Origin: Acanthopleura granulata
Taxonomy: Eukaryota > Mollusca > Polyplacophora > Chitonida > Chitonidae
NCBI GenBank assembly: GCA_016165875.1
Contig: JABBOT010000001.1
Location: forward strand, 41,973,879-42,037,878
Reading direction: 5' to 3'
Length of the DNA stretch: 64,000 nt
The notes under the pieces were generated by a model. It was not told the origin of the DNA. It made no database searches and was given only the letters and a program-made list of their open reading frames with translations. Shown one piece after another: positions 12,300 to 25,382 of the stretch. The translations under genes were made by a program, and so were the position numbers. Numbering within the stretch: position 1 is the stretch's first letter; each line of letters starts with the position of its first letter.

Positions 12300-12500
12300 T
12301 TTTTTGACAAGAAAGTTATTAAAGGCTTCTTCATAAAATCCAAAATGGCCACTAAACCACTTGACCAGTCCAAAATCAAACAGTCAAAGTTTTCTAACCA
12401 TTGCAGAATCTGGATTGTCAAGTTTGGCTTCTTTATCTTTGGCAGTTTTTGAGATTTTGGAGCTATAAGTGTACAAATATTGACTTCCAACAGTAGTCTG
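12300..12500 (-). repeat. Dispersed repeat E, minus-oriented copy
   Basis: Read on the minus strand, this contains GCTCCAAAATCTCAAAAACT, AAAGATAAAGAAGCCAAACT and CTGCAATGGTTA in that order. Nearly the same words occur on the plus strand at about 51530-51600. The two copies are therefore inverted relative to each other and 39 kb apart. No terminal structure or coding capacity was identified. Confidence 0.65.
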
Positions 12501-14004
12501 AACAATTTCAACTGGCCACAACCCCTAGTAACCATATAGATGCAGATCTTCTTGAACAACTCATAATTTTATTAAATATTGCTTGACAGTATTATTAGAT
12601 ATTTCATGTTCATAGTTACTCATTTGTGAGTCACTTCATACTGGACCATATAATGTAGACCACAGGCTTACACCTATGCAGCGGGGAAAACAAATTTAGT
12701 TTATTTTTTGGTTCATTTATTTTTATAGAACAGAGTAAAGAAAACTATTTACTTTAAAAATACATAAATAAACTACAAAAATAAACTGAATTTGTTTACC
12801 CTTCTGAATTAGGTGTAAGTTTGTGGTCTACACTATTTTAGCTTATCAAAGGTCAGAAAAATTTGCACTGAGTATTTTTGAAAAATCGATGCACGGCATG
12901 GACTTTTCAGTCCTAGACCAGTGATTATTAATAAATTGCAATTAATATCTATACATTTTTTTAATTTATTGCCTTGATCAATCGACTAGGAGAATCTGTT
13001 TCTGTCAGAACATAAAAGCTGTCACCGTTATCCAATCAGGTACTTGCCTGCTCGGGTTGGCAAAGAATTCATGCACTTTGTCAATTTCATACTTTTCAAT
13101 CGTATGGTACAACTGAAGATACCATAACACACGCTATGTCCGGCTCGAGTCGTGTTTTTGCAGCACAGTATGGTACACAGAACATTAAAGTCTGCGTGGC
13201 CATGAGAGGTTTAATTCAGAGTACAAAGGCACAGCGGCTGATTTGTTGAATGATAAGGTTTCATCCTATTCTATCTCCATGGCTGAACACTGCTAGAAGT
13301 ACTTCACATCTTAATATGACAGCAGGCCAGTATCTGCCTGTTGGTTTTATTCTCATCCTTACAAGTGTGCAAAGTTCTTTTGTTTCTAAGACTGATTTCA
13401 CCTGACATCAGCAGTGTCCGTGGTTACATATTACATGTTGTTTTGCCATTGCTGTCAACCAATAAGGGGAACAATTATTTGATTGGATAATATATTTACA
13501 TTAATATTCATCAACTATTGAGTCGGGTGGATTGGTTATTGGTTTATGGTGATAAAATGAATATGGTATACCGTAGTCTTCTTATATTCTTAAGGGTTAG
13601 TAAATGCATACTATTACATTGGCTGTTCATCCTTGAAAAAAATTTGTTCTGCTGATCAGTGTGAAAATCAACAATAATGTATTAGATACATGCCTACATG
13701 AAGGTGTATATTTCTGAGAGTTTAAAATTTACCTTATATAAAATTGCCAGCAAAACATTTTCAAAGCTTTTCCACCTGAACAAACTAGATCAACTTTATA
13801 TACATACATGTATTATCAACGTTAAGAATCCTTACAAAGAAATGTTTCTTTCTATACAATGACAAGCATATCATCAGTTTGTATGTTTCATAGCTGCCAT
13901 ATCGTGTTGGTACAGTTAATGTTTAACTGGATCACCTACACATATGTATATTTTATCTAAACATACGTGCCATTACAATCAAACAACATTCTACATGTTC
14001 TGGG
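12501..14004. other. Non-coding stretch
   Basis: AT-rich sequence with no supported gene or repeat. Confidence 0.45.
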
Positions 14005-14150
14005 TAACATACATGTATAAGCGTTCCTGAAAACATGCAACATACATGTATCAGCGTTCCTGAAAACATGCAACATACATGTATCAGCGTTCCTGAAAAC
14101 ATGCAACATACATGTATCAGCATTCCTGAAAACACACAACATACATGTAC
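14005..14150. repeat. Tandem repeat, 33-bp unit
   Basis: About four and a half units of ACATGCAACATACATGTATC followed by AGCGTTCCTGAAA. The last unit has CAGCATTCC and ACACACAAC changes. The unit length is a multiple of three, so two minus-strand frames stay open across it; this is periodicity and not a gene. Confidence 0.9.
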
Positions 14151-15699
14151 ATGAACTTTTACCAATATAAAACATGCTAGCACATTTCTTTACCATCATT
14201 TCTAAACCTTTTCTCATGTGAAAGAGCAATTCAGCCTTGAAACATAACAGGCAAATTTTCCAGGTTAACACTCTGTTAAGAAATTACACATACCAGCTAC
14301 TCTCTTTATTAAAAACCTACAATGCTGTTCACATATGGCAGTTTTGTGCTGAACTAAACAGTTGATAAGTTAAAGTACTGTTTGGTGCATGGTGTGGTTG
14401 TTAACATGTCCTACTGCTTATTTCCAGGTCTGAAAGAGCAACTTGCATTGTGATTTATGCTTTGATTTTGAAGACAAACCTACACTGGTTGGGTGGGCCA
14501 ATTTCAGTGTTTCACAAAAAGCAGAATTGTATCAGTCTCTGCAAAAGGATCATTCCTTCAATATATTCTTGAATAAGTGACTGACAACCATACCAAAAGG
14601 TTGCAGAATATATAGTTTTAATTAATGACAAAGACTTCTTTGAGGCTATTCGAGGTTAACACTCAGGGTTGATTCCACTAAGCAATTTTGTCATTAAGTG
14701 TAACATTTAATACTTAACGAAAATGAAACATTCATGAAATTTTATAATAAAAGGATGATTTCAGCATGTATATAATGCCAAAGCACAAGTGATACAAATT
14801 TGAAAATCAGTGAGCATCAAATTTACACGGCCCCAGATCTGCCCCCCTCCCTACCCCTCCCACACACACACGCACCCCCCTTGCTCTTTAGCTTATGAAA
14901 CTGCATGCCTGGTCATTCAAATTAGGTACCCACTAGTCCTTTCATACTGCGGAAAGCAACTGGAGTATCTTAATAATGTATTACAAGTGCTCTGAGATGC
15001 TCAAAGAATTCTCTCCCATAACCTATGTCTTAGCCTTAATAATCAGTATATGGAGGATATCACAGAGCTCTCATTAGTGTTCAGGTAGTTTAATTCAATA
15101 ACTATTATACCCTCATACAAAATGTAGGTCACAGACTAACCAGACATTATTCCAGAATCAGAAGATAAAATTGGTGATCAAATTGACATCTTTCCTTACT
15201 GACAAGGAGTACATGTATTCTATTATTGATGCTTGTGTATCAGCTTTCAAAAGTACCATTTCTTTGCTCAAATCAAAGTGGTGGAGACAGAAGAGCCACA
15301 AAGGCCATCATGATAGGATTACTACAATTAGTTATGACATACAATGGACTATTTGCAACATCAATGAACACAGACTATGATAAAGACTTGTCTCAGCCCT
15401 AGATCAGTAGGTCAGGCCCCAGGATTACAAAGCTGTCTTAGACATAAACCAGATTATTTCTAAACTTGAGGAATTATTTATGAACTAACATTTGAACTTA
15501 AACACAAATAATCAATTTTGACCTAAGGACAACAACTGCTCTCAGTATTAAAGTAAATATTCCTATTTTAAGCTTTCACAGTTTTATTACAATAGACTGG
15601 CTTGAAGTTAAGACTAAGTTTGACTTCAGCTTAAGATCGCTTTGTGATCCTTGGGCCAGAAGTTCCAAATACACACATTGCAATCCCGTAAACCACGCT
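14151..15699. other. Non-coding stretch
   Basis: AT-rich, apart from a C-rich CACACACACACGCACCCCCC run near 14862-14881. No gene or named repeat was recognised. Confidence 0.45.
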
Positions 15700-17190
15700 C
15701 AGCAATGTTCAGGTTTACAACAATAATGGTTTACTATCACATAACCTCTAAATGTGGGGAAATTTTGCTTTTCCACACTTTGTATAAAACATATCTGGCT
15801 TTTGCGCTCTGTAATATTCAGTATTAGAGCTATAACGGTTTTTAGTCAGGTGATCTCCAAATATGGGGAAGATTGCATTTTTTTGCACGTTGATCATAAT
15901 TCTGATGAAAAGTGTACATTGCAGACAAAAAGTAAGATCAGATTTGTGATCAGGACGTCAAAGTACATCAGGTAGCATACTCAAAATATTTAAATTTAGA
16001 AACTTTTGCACACATGACAACTTTGGTAATCCATTCAATTCCAGTTTTCTAGACATCAAAATGATTTCTGGACACGTAATTTGCCCTGATGTATTCTGTT
16101 TGTGTATGACATTTCATTTCACTCGGATAAACTCGTCTTAAGAAAATAACATGTCAACGCATTCTATTCATGGTAAAATGGCGTCCACATTAGGTCACAC
16201 TGAAAACTAAAAACCGTGGGAAAAAATTCCCATGTAAAACTGATAAGTAATAAACTGTATTTTAACCTCAGAGGACCAGTCTGCAGTGCATAATTATTTC
16301 ATGATAACTTGAAAAAAAAAAGCGAGAAAAAAGACTAGCAGGATTTGTCTGTATTTGAACCTGAAACTTTGTACCTGCCAGGTACAACCTCCACTGGGGA
16401 TATGGTGAAAGACAGTGGAAAGAATATAAACAGTGTTCTCAGATACTAGGGCTCAGCCACATGTATAGAAAGATTGTGCCTTTGATCTACTGCTCCAGGA
16501 GCCAGACAAAATTACATGAACTGCCATGTGGCCAGCCGAAAATGCTTTGGTGAATTCTTGCATAAAATTCCCATGTTATTTAAATGGGAGAGTTTTGACA
16601 AATTTTGTTGGTTTTTTGGCAAAAACTTAAAAACTATACAATGTACAAATCTAATTTTTGCAGATTTATAATCCTGACAACAGGGAGCACCAGGTAGTAT
16701 GCTTGGTTAATCATTTTAAGCAGTATTTAGAGGTGACGTAATTTTTATGTAACTTCCACAGTCAATTACTGCCTTATCTCCACATCAAATTTAATGTGTA
16801 AGGGAAGCTGAGCAAGGTCATCCACCTAGAAACAGCCAATGAAAGTTCCTCTCCACAGGTATAACCATTTGTGAGAAGACCTTTTAAGCTGAACAATGAA
16901 ATTCAATAGCTGCAAAATGACTTGCTAATGGACACTAAACATCAAAAGTTGCTTCATATGTTCATTATCAAGACTGCAAAGTTTGGATTCTCCACCTTCA
17001 ACAGTTTGGGAGATATTGCAATTTAACAAGAGGTCTAAAAATATTAATAATCATAGTAATAATCCGAATGATTTCAAGGTGTCCCCAGGGAATAAGTGTG
17101 GACCTCTAATAATCCGAACGACTTCAAGAGGTGTCCTGCCAGGATGTTGCGGATCCTTAATAATCATTAGCTATCTGTACCTGTAATTAT
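15700..17190 (+). repeat. Repeat F, 1.45-kb unclassified element, plus orientation
   Basis: The reverse complement of 59100-60550 aligns along its whole length. Shared blocks include ACCTCTAAATGTGG, CAAATATGGGGAA, ACATCAGGTAGCATACTC, CATTCTATTCATGG, GACTAGCAGGATTT and TTTGGGAGATATTGCAATTT. The left end carries two diverged subunits of about 110 bp: 'ataacctctaaatgtggggaaattttgc' and 'gatctccaaatatggggaagattgc' style segments, each led by a TTACA/TTAGAGCTATAA-type motif. There is no transposase, reverse transcriptase or terminal inverted repeat that I can see. A non-autonomous transposon or an old segmental copy are both possible. Confidence 0.7.
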
Positions 17191-19849
17191 CAAACTAATT
17201 TACAATGATATAAAAATTAGTAGATACATGAACATGGGTACTATGAAAGTATTATTATTATTATTATTATTATTGTTGTTTATCAATGCTTATTATGCAT
17301 ATATATCTTTTTTATTTTAACATAAAGCTTCTGGATGTGTGGGAGGAAGCATTTAGATCAGATGGACATTCACAGTAACAACATGAGTCCATCCCTGCCT
17401 CTAAAAAATATTGTCTCAGATTTCCAACTTAACTCAAATTTACCTGCATTCAGAAACTTCTTTTCAGGAATATAAAGATGTTCCTACAGACAGAAACTAG
17501 GTTGCACAAATTTAAAATAGTTTTCGAGATCCAACTGGAAAGTGACATATATATGAGCAAAACAGCTGAGTTGAAACGCCACCTGTGCCCATGGACTTTC
17601 AGAAATCTACAGCAATTTTTTCGACAGGCAGGGATGGACTAATGTAGACTACTGCTTGGATGCCTTTTGAAGAGAGATAACTTTGAGTGCAGATGTCCAG
17701 ACAAATTCACTTCACTAGTTTGTGTATCTATGACAACTTAACTGACCAAGGAATAAAACTGATTCAGTGGGCATTAAAATATTTTCACCAGATGCTATAT
17801 ATAACAGGTGCAGTATCTGTCTGTGAAGTTGAAAAAAATTATCTTGCCCAGGCCAGTTACAGATGATTTCATGAGAAATGAAAATATGATGAATATGGGT
17901 GCTGCAATCGCGGGCAGTTTCCATGTTTCTGATACACCATGCCCATATGTAGGTTGAACCAGGTAAAAGTCAAAAATTCCAATCAATTTTATGTTTCCAG
18001 AGAGCTAGTCATACCTATCACATTCTAATTTCTATTACAAATTGGAAAGTGAACCACACCTATAAAATCGAAGCCATCAGAAAATTGCTACCATAAATGG
18101 TCTTTGATCCTCTGGCTTTATAAATGCGGTAGTACCTGTAACCATTAGATCCAAAGCCACAGACAAATATGACGTACTAGTTACAAAAACTAAAACGTAA
18201 AAATGCATACTCAGGTTTTTGCCACTACTGCCTTCAATAGGTTATCGTAAAACAGCTATACACAATTCTGAATAGAGTGTTGCTTTGACATAGCGTGAAA
18301 GCTGATCTAATGCAACACAAATCATTTCTCCCAAACTTATGTGGTGTACTACCTAACACTCATGTGGGAAGGCCTAAATCTGAAACAGCAAACAAGTCAG
18401 TATTTTTAACTAGAAATGTACATAAATAAACTGTCCTCTCCATACTTTCAGTCTGCACTTCTCCCATGTAAACCAAAATTTATTTGGAATTTTAGGCTGA
18501 AGATTTTGAATATTACATCAGTGCTAGCAAAAGAAAAAGGACTTTACCATACTACTGGGTTAATACAAGATAAATGTAATCCGATAAACTTGATATGGCT
18601 TACTGGGCTGCTGATATATGTCTGAGTTGAGATGACCACAGTCAAACGCTTGAGAATGCAGGCGTCTCTATTGTTTCCTGCACAGAGTACACAGATTAAC
18701 ATGTATCAGGCCAGCTTGTCACACATTAAAACAGGGTGATCACTGTTTTATGTCTGGTAGCTGAAATCAGATTAGCAATAGTCGGTAGAGTATTAAAGCC
18801 ATTTGAATTTAGGGCAAGAAAAGTTGCAGACAAGCCTTTGAATTCAAGGCATGCTATATCACAGACTCACACTAAGTTCACTCCTGAAACAAAATCTTGC
18901 AAGCAACACATACCTGACACAGCAAAGCTTTAGAGTCTATGACTGTAAGAACTTTGTATGAAATCTGAACTTTTCACTGGTAAATCATCATCATTTATGT
19001 GACAGTTTTAATACACCTTGCTGTGTTTTGTCACCCAGCAGTTTGAGAGCCCAACTGTTTTCTGGAATTAAAAAGGCTAAATAAGTATGGCCCTGACAAG
19101 CTGAAATGGTTGAGAGCTGAAACACTTTAAAATCTTATTTTAAACATAATCAGTCAGCCAGACCAGAAGGCAGACAGTTAACGACTACTCTGTCCTTAAT
19201 CCTCTTAGTTGACAGTGTTATAAATGGAAGATGTCTACGGGGATTTACAACCTACCCATCAAGCCTTAAGCTTCTCTGGCCCTAACATTTCCTCTGTGTC
19301 TATACAGCATGCACAGTAACCTTTAATAAGAAAAGCTTTGATAGATGCATGTATTTAAGTTCAACTATTTCACGACACTGATCTGGGAAAACACATCGCT
19401 TCTCTAAACTAGTTTGTCACGCATGTCCTAATCATGCAAATCTCTCTACTCCAATGCAAGTGTACTTGTCTACAGTTGTAATTATGTAGTATTATACACA
19501 AGACTGCACGAAGACATGTTTAAGGTTGACTGCCTTCTGTTCACTTCTCTACAAGACCGAGCTGGCTGACATTACACCAAACAATGCACAACCTTTACAG
19601 ACATGGAATCCATTTAAAGGGAATAAAGTCAACTTCCGCAACATGAGGTAGAAGAAAGACATGGATCTGCCAGCTGGGTTTCGAGAATCAGGGGAGATTA
19701 AACATTAAAGTGCCACTCTGCATAGGAATATTAAAATAGTATGGCACAAAGCCAATGGAACAAAGCTAACACTATGGTTCAAAAGAATTTTCTATGAATA
19801 ACAAACACTGTGCATTTGATCCATATGACTGAAGATTAATAACACTTAC
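17191..19849. other. Non-coding stretch, probable intron, with an (ATT)n microsatellite
   Basis: A TTATTATTATTATTATTATT microsatellite is at about 17251-17273. The rest is AT-rich with only chance-length open frames. Confidence 0.5.
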
Positions 19850-20054
19850 AACGCAAAATCTTTGGCTGTGTCCGTGAAATATTCCTGGTTTGCCATGATA
19901 ATATTCCGCGTATGACACTGAATCAGGAAGATGTGACGCCGAGCAGCGTTTGACAGGGCAGCGTCATCAGCAATTAATGAGGTCATGTGTTTGAATGTGC
20001 ATGATGTCACACCAGTCAAGGTAGACAGGACAGAAAAATTCCAAAATACGTATC
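19850..20054 (-). CDS. Probable internal exon of an unidentified gene (205 bp)
   Basis: On the minus strand, an acceptor TTGTATGTTTCATCAG is followed by 205 bp and the donor GTT|GTAAGT at 19849-19844. The open frame gives 67 residues. It starts YVFWNFSVLSTLTG, which is hydrophobic and aromatic. It continues HMTSLIADDAALSNAARRH and NIIMANQEYFTDTAKDFA, a polar helical-looking part. GC content and codon choice are higher than in the surrounding DNA. It begins in phase 1 and ends in phase 2, so it joins in frame to 9243-9289. A shorter version starting after the internal CTGATTCAG is possible. The family is not recognised. Confidence 0.55.
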
Positions 20055-20099
20055 CTGATGAAACATACAATATTGGCTTTAACACACTGCACTATTTTT

Positions 20100-20190
20100 A
20101 CAATTTTAGAGAAACAATTCAGACTGTCTCAATCTTTATCATTTCACCTTGCTTTTAAGACGCCAAAAGTTTTGATGCCAAAGTGGTTCT
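20100..20190 (-). repeat. Dispersed repeat D, fragment
   Basis: On the minus strand this reads GTCTTAAAAGCAAGGTGAAA and then AGATTGAGACAGTCTGAATT. It closely matches 32670-32716 and more distantly 2180-2215. It lies about 45 bp upstream (in the minus sense) of the exon at 19850-20054. Confidence 0.65.
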
Positions 20191-20790
20191 TTAGCATCTA
20201 TATTCTTTAAGAGATCTCATGCCAAGATGGCCTCGAATTTGGCTGAACAACCATTACGCTATAAAGTATAATTCAGCATAGGTCACTTGGCATTGTCAGT
20301 ACGAAACCTCCACAACTGTCAGCGCCTATGTATAACATCTGGGCTACACCACACACCAAGAACTACACCATGGGTATCAGTTTGGGGAAACTATGTCATT
20401 AACTATACAAACTGTACCAAATTTTAGCTTTCATTATAGGAAAAGATGACTGGTTTCGCTTGTTTTGTTGTTTCTTCATATTTACTTCCAGTGTGAAGAC
20501 TTGCACGTGGATTTACACAACAATGTGTTTAACGGTATTGTTACACTTATTCTGGCAGACCAATACGGAGATTCATTTTTGATTCACTTAAATCAGTTTT
20601 CTAAAGAAAAAAAAAATAAACAAATGCAAGTGGTTGAAATGAGGACAGTCCTTTACAACTAACCATAAACTTTTAAGATAAGGTATTCCAAAACAGTGTA
20701 TGTCTACTAACCATTACTACTAGGTCCAGTAAATAATTAGCCCTGAAATTCCCATGTTTTGACATTGGAACATATATATAGGCTACTTAC

Positions 20791-20834
20791 ATCTTCATGA
20801 GAGGTTCTATTGGCCTGCAGTCATTTGAACACTG
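20791..20834 (-). CDS. Candidate small exon (weak)
   Basis: On the minus strand, the acceptor TATGCTTTCATCAG is followed by 44 bp ending at the donor GAT|GTAAGT. The phase-0 frame reads QCSNDCRPIEPLMK. Both splice sites are good. However, the exon ends in phase 2, while the next probable exon downstream (19850-20054) needs phase 1, so the two cannot be directly joined. It may be an alternative exon or chance. Confidence 0.25.
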
Positions 20835-23520
20835 CTGATGAAAGCATATATCACAAATGAGGTGTACCCACATCTGCACAAGACCATATGGTGTACACAA
20901 GTGAATACTTCCAGGAACATCGAGTTTTGTCTAATATTGCCGTTTGTAGGCACATTAATGTGTACCGAGTTTTTAGTACCATAAAAAGTGAAACTTATCA
21001 AAACCTGGCTGAGAGTATCTTCCCATCTGGGCCTGCTTCTGTGATGCAATGAGATGCGACAAAAGTTATTGGACTGTCAGTAACTGACTACGAATAATCT
21101 GCTGCTTCTGAGGGTCTCTGACCCCACACAACAGCCCTCACAAGACATCATGGTATATAAGTTACTCAGAAAACGCTTCAAGTTATGGAGGACGTATGGT
21201 ATATACCCAGCAGACATTATTCACAGCTAGGCTCTCAAATATATCCTGTTCTCGTTTGGTTCCTTCAGACAATGCCTGTTTTAAGACCACTAAATGAAAG
21301 ACAATAGTAACATTTGGCAACATTCACACAAATGACAACTGGGTTGGCAATAAAGGACTGACAGGTAATTTCTAATGCATCATCCCTGCCAATGCAACTG
21401 GATAAGTCCAGTAGTTGTCCATTTAAATATAACCTTTTTAATTTGTTTAAAAAACCAAAACACACAAACAAAAGCACAGAAGAAGAGAGATAAAGGCCAG
21501 TTAAGGTAAAACTTGCAGAATATTTAGGGCAATTAAACTACCTGTACATATTGTACTTGTACCACTTACATCTATATTGTTCTGAAATGTTGTTGGGGGA
21601 ACTACATGTATATATAGGCTGCTGTAATGAGTCTAGGTCAGGAATTAATTACCGTCAGGACAGATACACGTCACTGTTAATGTACAGTTAAAATTTTGAA
21701 GACAATCCATGTTGCTAAGCAGGATTTTATTTACATAGACTGTCTCCTCTTTATACATGTACCCAGTCACCACTGAGTTGTCGAGAGCATATTGCTGTTC
21801 CATGTGTTTCAATTTGCACTGTGACTAACCATACCCTAGGCTCAGAATAGCAAGGACTGGCTGTGGGCTAGAGGGCAGTATGTTGTGCTCACGATGAATC
21901 TTTCATGCCAGTGACTTTCAGCTCAGCAATACCACATTTATCTAATAAATTTCAAAGTAATCAGTCCAAAGGCCCGAGGATCAAGTCCCTCTATTCATGG
22001 ACGAATATCTTGACAAAGGCAATGTTTTAGTCAAGTTTCTCTCTGTGATCCTGCCTCTTGACATTCAAGAGATTCAGGCATCAGCCATTATACCCAAAGA
22101 TTCCATGAAATCTTGGGGTCAAATTTGTAATATCGAAATAGGTTTTTGTCTGACTGTCATTCCTGTGCCACAAGGGAGTTTTATAGCAGTTTTATGGGTG
22201 GAGGATTAACCCGTGTCTGGGGTATACATGTGACCTTTGGCAAGGCACTGATAACCTTTCCTCTACGTGAAAAATGGTATATATGTCCAGTGTACCGACA
22301 GACAGGCACACCAAATTGGTGGATGGCAGACAGAGCGATGCAAACTTCATGAGCATCACTGAGCGATGAGCCACCTGCCACTCCTCCCACTGCATTTATG
22401 TTTTCATCATCAATTTAGCAACTGAAAGTTCATTTGTAAACAATATGACATGATTATAGCCACAGTAATCCAAGGTCATTACAAATTACTGACTCATTCG
22501 ACATCATCTAACATGTACAAGGGAATGGATGTGTAGCATGGACGTATAACAATAGAAAGAAAGATCATTTTCAGACATCAATTCAGGCTTCATCACTGAA
22601 ACACTTGTCATTTGAAGATTTCTTGTACAAAATTTTCTGGTGATGGGAGTGACGTAAATTTGGTTTAGGTGATCAGGCACACACGTTGAAGGTTTACGTT
22701 TTTATATTATCTCCATATTAAGCATATACTACTGGAGACAATTTAAAATCTAAAACTAGAATGAAGCGATCAAAGACTGCTAGAATGCATGCCTTACCCC
22801 CCTTATACTATATTAATGCAATACATTCTGTAAATGTAAGAAATGCTATGATAAAGGATGCTCCTCTGTGTGAATAAATGTAGTACAGTTTTGTGGCCAA
22901 AGAAAACTAGGATGAGAAAAAAAAAATGAGAACTAGAAATGAGATAAAACACATCACAGTTCACAATTTGGTGATACAATAAAGCCACTGTAAAAGTTCA
23001 AAACAATTGTGACACCTTGAACTGTAACTGAGATATATGTATGCATGGTCGGGAAAGGAACAGAAGGTCTCGCCACCATCGAACAAATTTGTCGACAGTA
23101 CAGAACAAACATTAGGAAGAAGAGCTGAAAAATTGGTACAAAACACTTGTTATATCTTTGTACGCTGGGTAACATGCTTGCTAAATTGACAGTCTCGCTA
23201 GCTGTCATCCACCATTACCCTAAAGATGTTAAAGCTCAACCTATTCAACACTCAAGGGTGAGCCTGTTCATGTACTGACTATCAGGGTGTATTGGGAGTC
23301 TGGTAACTGCACCTCCATTCATGTCCCAGAGAATATAACATCAACAATTAGGCTGCTATAAATAATGTACATGTAAGCAGGAGACTGGTTGACATTGCAG
23401 GGTGCAAATTCCTGCCATCACAGCTCATCACGGTGCATAATGGATGAGTACGCACCACAAAGAAGATCACAGTTTCAATAATTCAGATTACACTGTAACA
23501 ATTGTGTCCTGAGGAATTTA
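20835..23520. other. Non-coding stretch
   Basis: No supported gene. Overlapping short frames at 22146-22395 and 22954-23208 lack splice or protein support. ACATGTA-type palindromes recur. Confidence 0.5.
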
Positions 23521-24175
23521 ACCCCCACATGGTTGTGGGGATGTGTGAGTGTGTGTAGTTCACCTTTTGCCCATACTGCTCACCAAGTTGGGTAGTCTGC
23601 ATGGACTGTGTAGCACAATACTCACATATGATTATAGGGATGTGAGTATGTGTAGTTCACCTTTTGTCCATACTGCTCACCAAGCAGAGTAGTCTACATG
23701 GACTGTGCAGTACAATACTCACACATGATTATAGGGATGTGTGAGTGTGTGTAGTTCACCTTTTGTCCATACTGCTCACCAAGCAGAGTAGTCTACATGG
23801 ACTGTGTAGCACAATACTCACACATGATTATAGGGATGTGTGAGTGTGTGTAGTTCACCTTTTGCCCATACTGCTCACCAAGCAGAGTAGTCTACATGGA
23901 CTGTGCAGTACAATACTCACACATGATTATAGGGATGTGTGAGTGTGTGTAGTTCACCTTTTGCCCATACTGCTCACCAAGCAGAGTAGTCTACATGGAC
24001 TGTGCAGTACAATACTCACACATGATTATAGGGATGTGTGAGTGTGTGTAGTTCACCTTTTGTCCATACTGCTCACCAAGCAGAGTAGTCTACATGGACT
24101 GTGTAGCACAATACTCACACATGATTATAGGGATGTGTGAGTATGTGTAGTTCACCTTTTGTCCATACTGCTCAT
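23521..24175. repeat. Tandem repeat, 99-bp unit, about 6.5 copies
   Basis: Each unit contains GTGTGTAGTTCACCTTTTG, CCATACTGCTCACCAAGCAG, AGTAGTCTACATGGACTGTG and CAATACTCACACATGATTAT. The GTTCACC landmark recurs at about 23557, 23653, 23753, 23852, 23951, 24050 and 24149. The spacing is 96, then 100, then 99 throughout. The first unit differs most (CACCAAGTTGGGT), while later units differ by only a few bases, so the array homogenised towards its right end. Confidence 0.95.
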
Positions 24176-24485
24176 AAGTAACTGACCAATTGAAACTATA
24201 TAGCACTCTCACCCGACTGGTTCCCATTCAAACATTAATACCATAATTAAGTTGACAATGTGAACAAGTGCATGTATCAAGTTTGCTAACTGGCCCATAC
24301 ATTATATGAGTGGCAATTGCAGTCAGATTTTTTTGATTGAAATTGGCAATCTGTCAGTTAACTGTATCAAATATATAAATCAACTAAATATTTCGCTATA
24401 AACATTGTATATACATGTACCAAGGTGGTAATCATGTAAGGTTTTGTGTGAAGGAAACCCAGAGGGCCAGAAGAATGTACATCAT

Positions 24486-25260
24486 CCCCTTCCCACAGGT
24501 ACCACCTCTGATCCCATGAGTACCATCCCTGATCCCATAGGGTACCATCCCTGATCCCATAGGTACACCCCTGGTCCCATAGGTACCACCCCTGATCCCA
24601 TAGGGTACCATCCCTGATCCCATAGGTACCACCTCTGATCAAATAGGTACACCCCTGATCCCATAGGTACACCCCTGATCCCATAGGGTACCATCCTGAT
24701 CCCATAGGTACCACCGCTGGTCCCACTGGTCCAACCCCCTATCCTATAGGTATCACTCCCTTCCCAAAGGTACAATCCCCATCCCATAGGAACCACTCTA
24801 TCCCACAGGTACCACCCCCATCCCAAAGTTACCATCCCTATCCCATAGGTAGCACCCCCATCCCATAGGTACCATCGTCATCTCACGGGCACCACCCCCA
24901 TCCCATAGATACCATCCTCACCTCACCAGTACCATCCCTATCCCATAGGTACCACCCACATCCCATAGGTACCACCTCCATTCCACAGGTACCATCCCTA
25001 TCCCGTGGTTATCATCCCCATCCCACAGGTACCACCTGCATCCCTAAGGTGCTATCCTCATCTCACTTGTACCACCCTCATCCCCTGAGTACCCCTCTGG
25101 TCCCATAGGTACAACCCCCATCCCATAGATGCTGGCCGCCATCATATAAGTGAAATATTCTTCAGTATGGCATAAAACACGAATCAATTCAAATCAACTC
25201 CATCCCATAGCTACCATCCTCATCTCATAAGTACCATGCCTTGCCTTGAACCAACTGCAG
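24486..25260. repeat. Minisatellite, 20-24-bp GGTACC-rich unit
   Basis: Some thirty variant units on the pattern TGATCCCATAGGTACCACCCC. The left half (24486-24720) is homogeneous. The right half (24720-25130) is more diverged, with CATCCCATAGGTACC forms. On the minus strand two frames stay open for 117-119 codons, reading VPMGSG/VPYGIR-like words. This is a by-product of the repeat, with no signal or splice support. A short SINE family A fragment interrupts the array at 25131-25195, after which one more unit follows. Confidence 0.92.
25131..25195 (+). mobile_element. SINE family A tail fragment inside the minisatellite
   Basis: Contains GCTGGCCGCCATCATATAAG, TGAAATATTCTTCAGTATGG and an ACGAATCAATTCAAATCAA tail, which are the 3' body and tail of family A in plus orientation. 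The tRNA-like head is missing. Minisatellite units lie on both sides. Confidence 0.7.
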
Positions 25261-25382
25261 ATAGACAGCTTGCTTAATAATTAAGTATCTGAAGTATTTG
25301 TAAGTGGTTATTTTTAGGTCGTGAGAGTTACAACTGGAAACACTTACTGACACAAACATATCAAAAGTGTATTTATCTAACA

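Noticed and set aside
24367..24835. Gly/Pro/Met/Trp-rich 117-119-codon minus frames
   Set aside because: Both are translations of the minisatellite in two frames at once, so they reflect the repeat and not a repeat protein.
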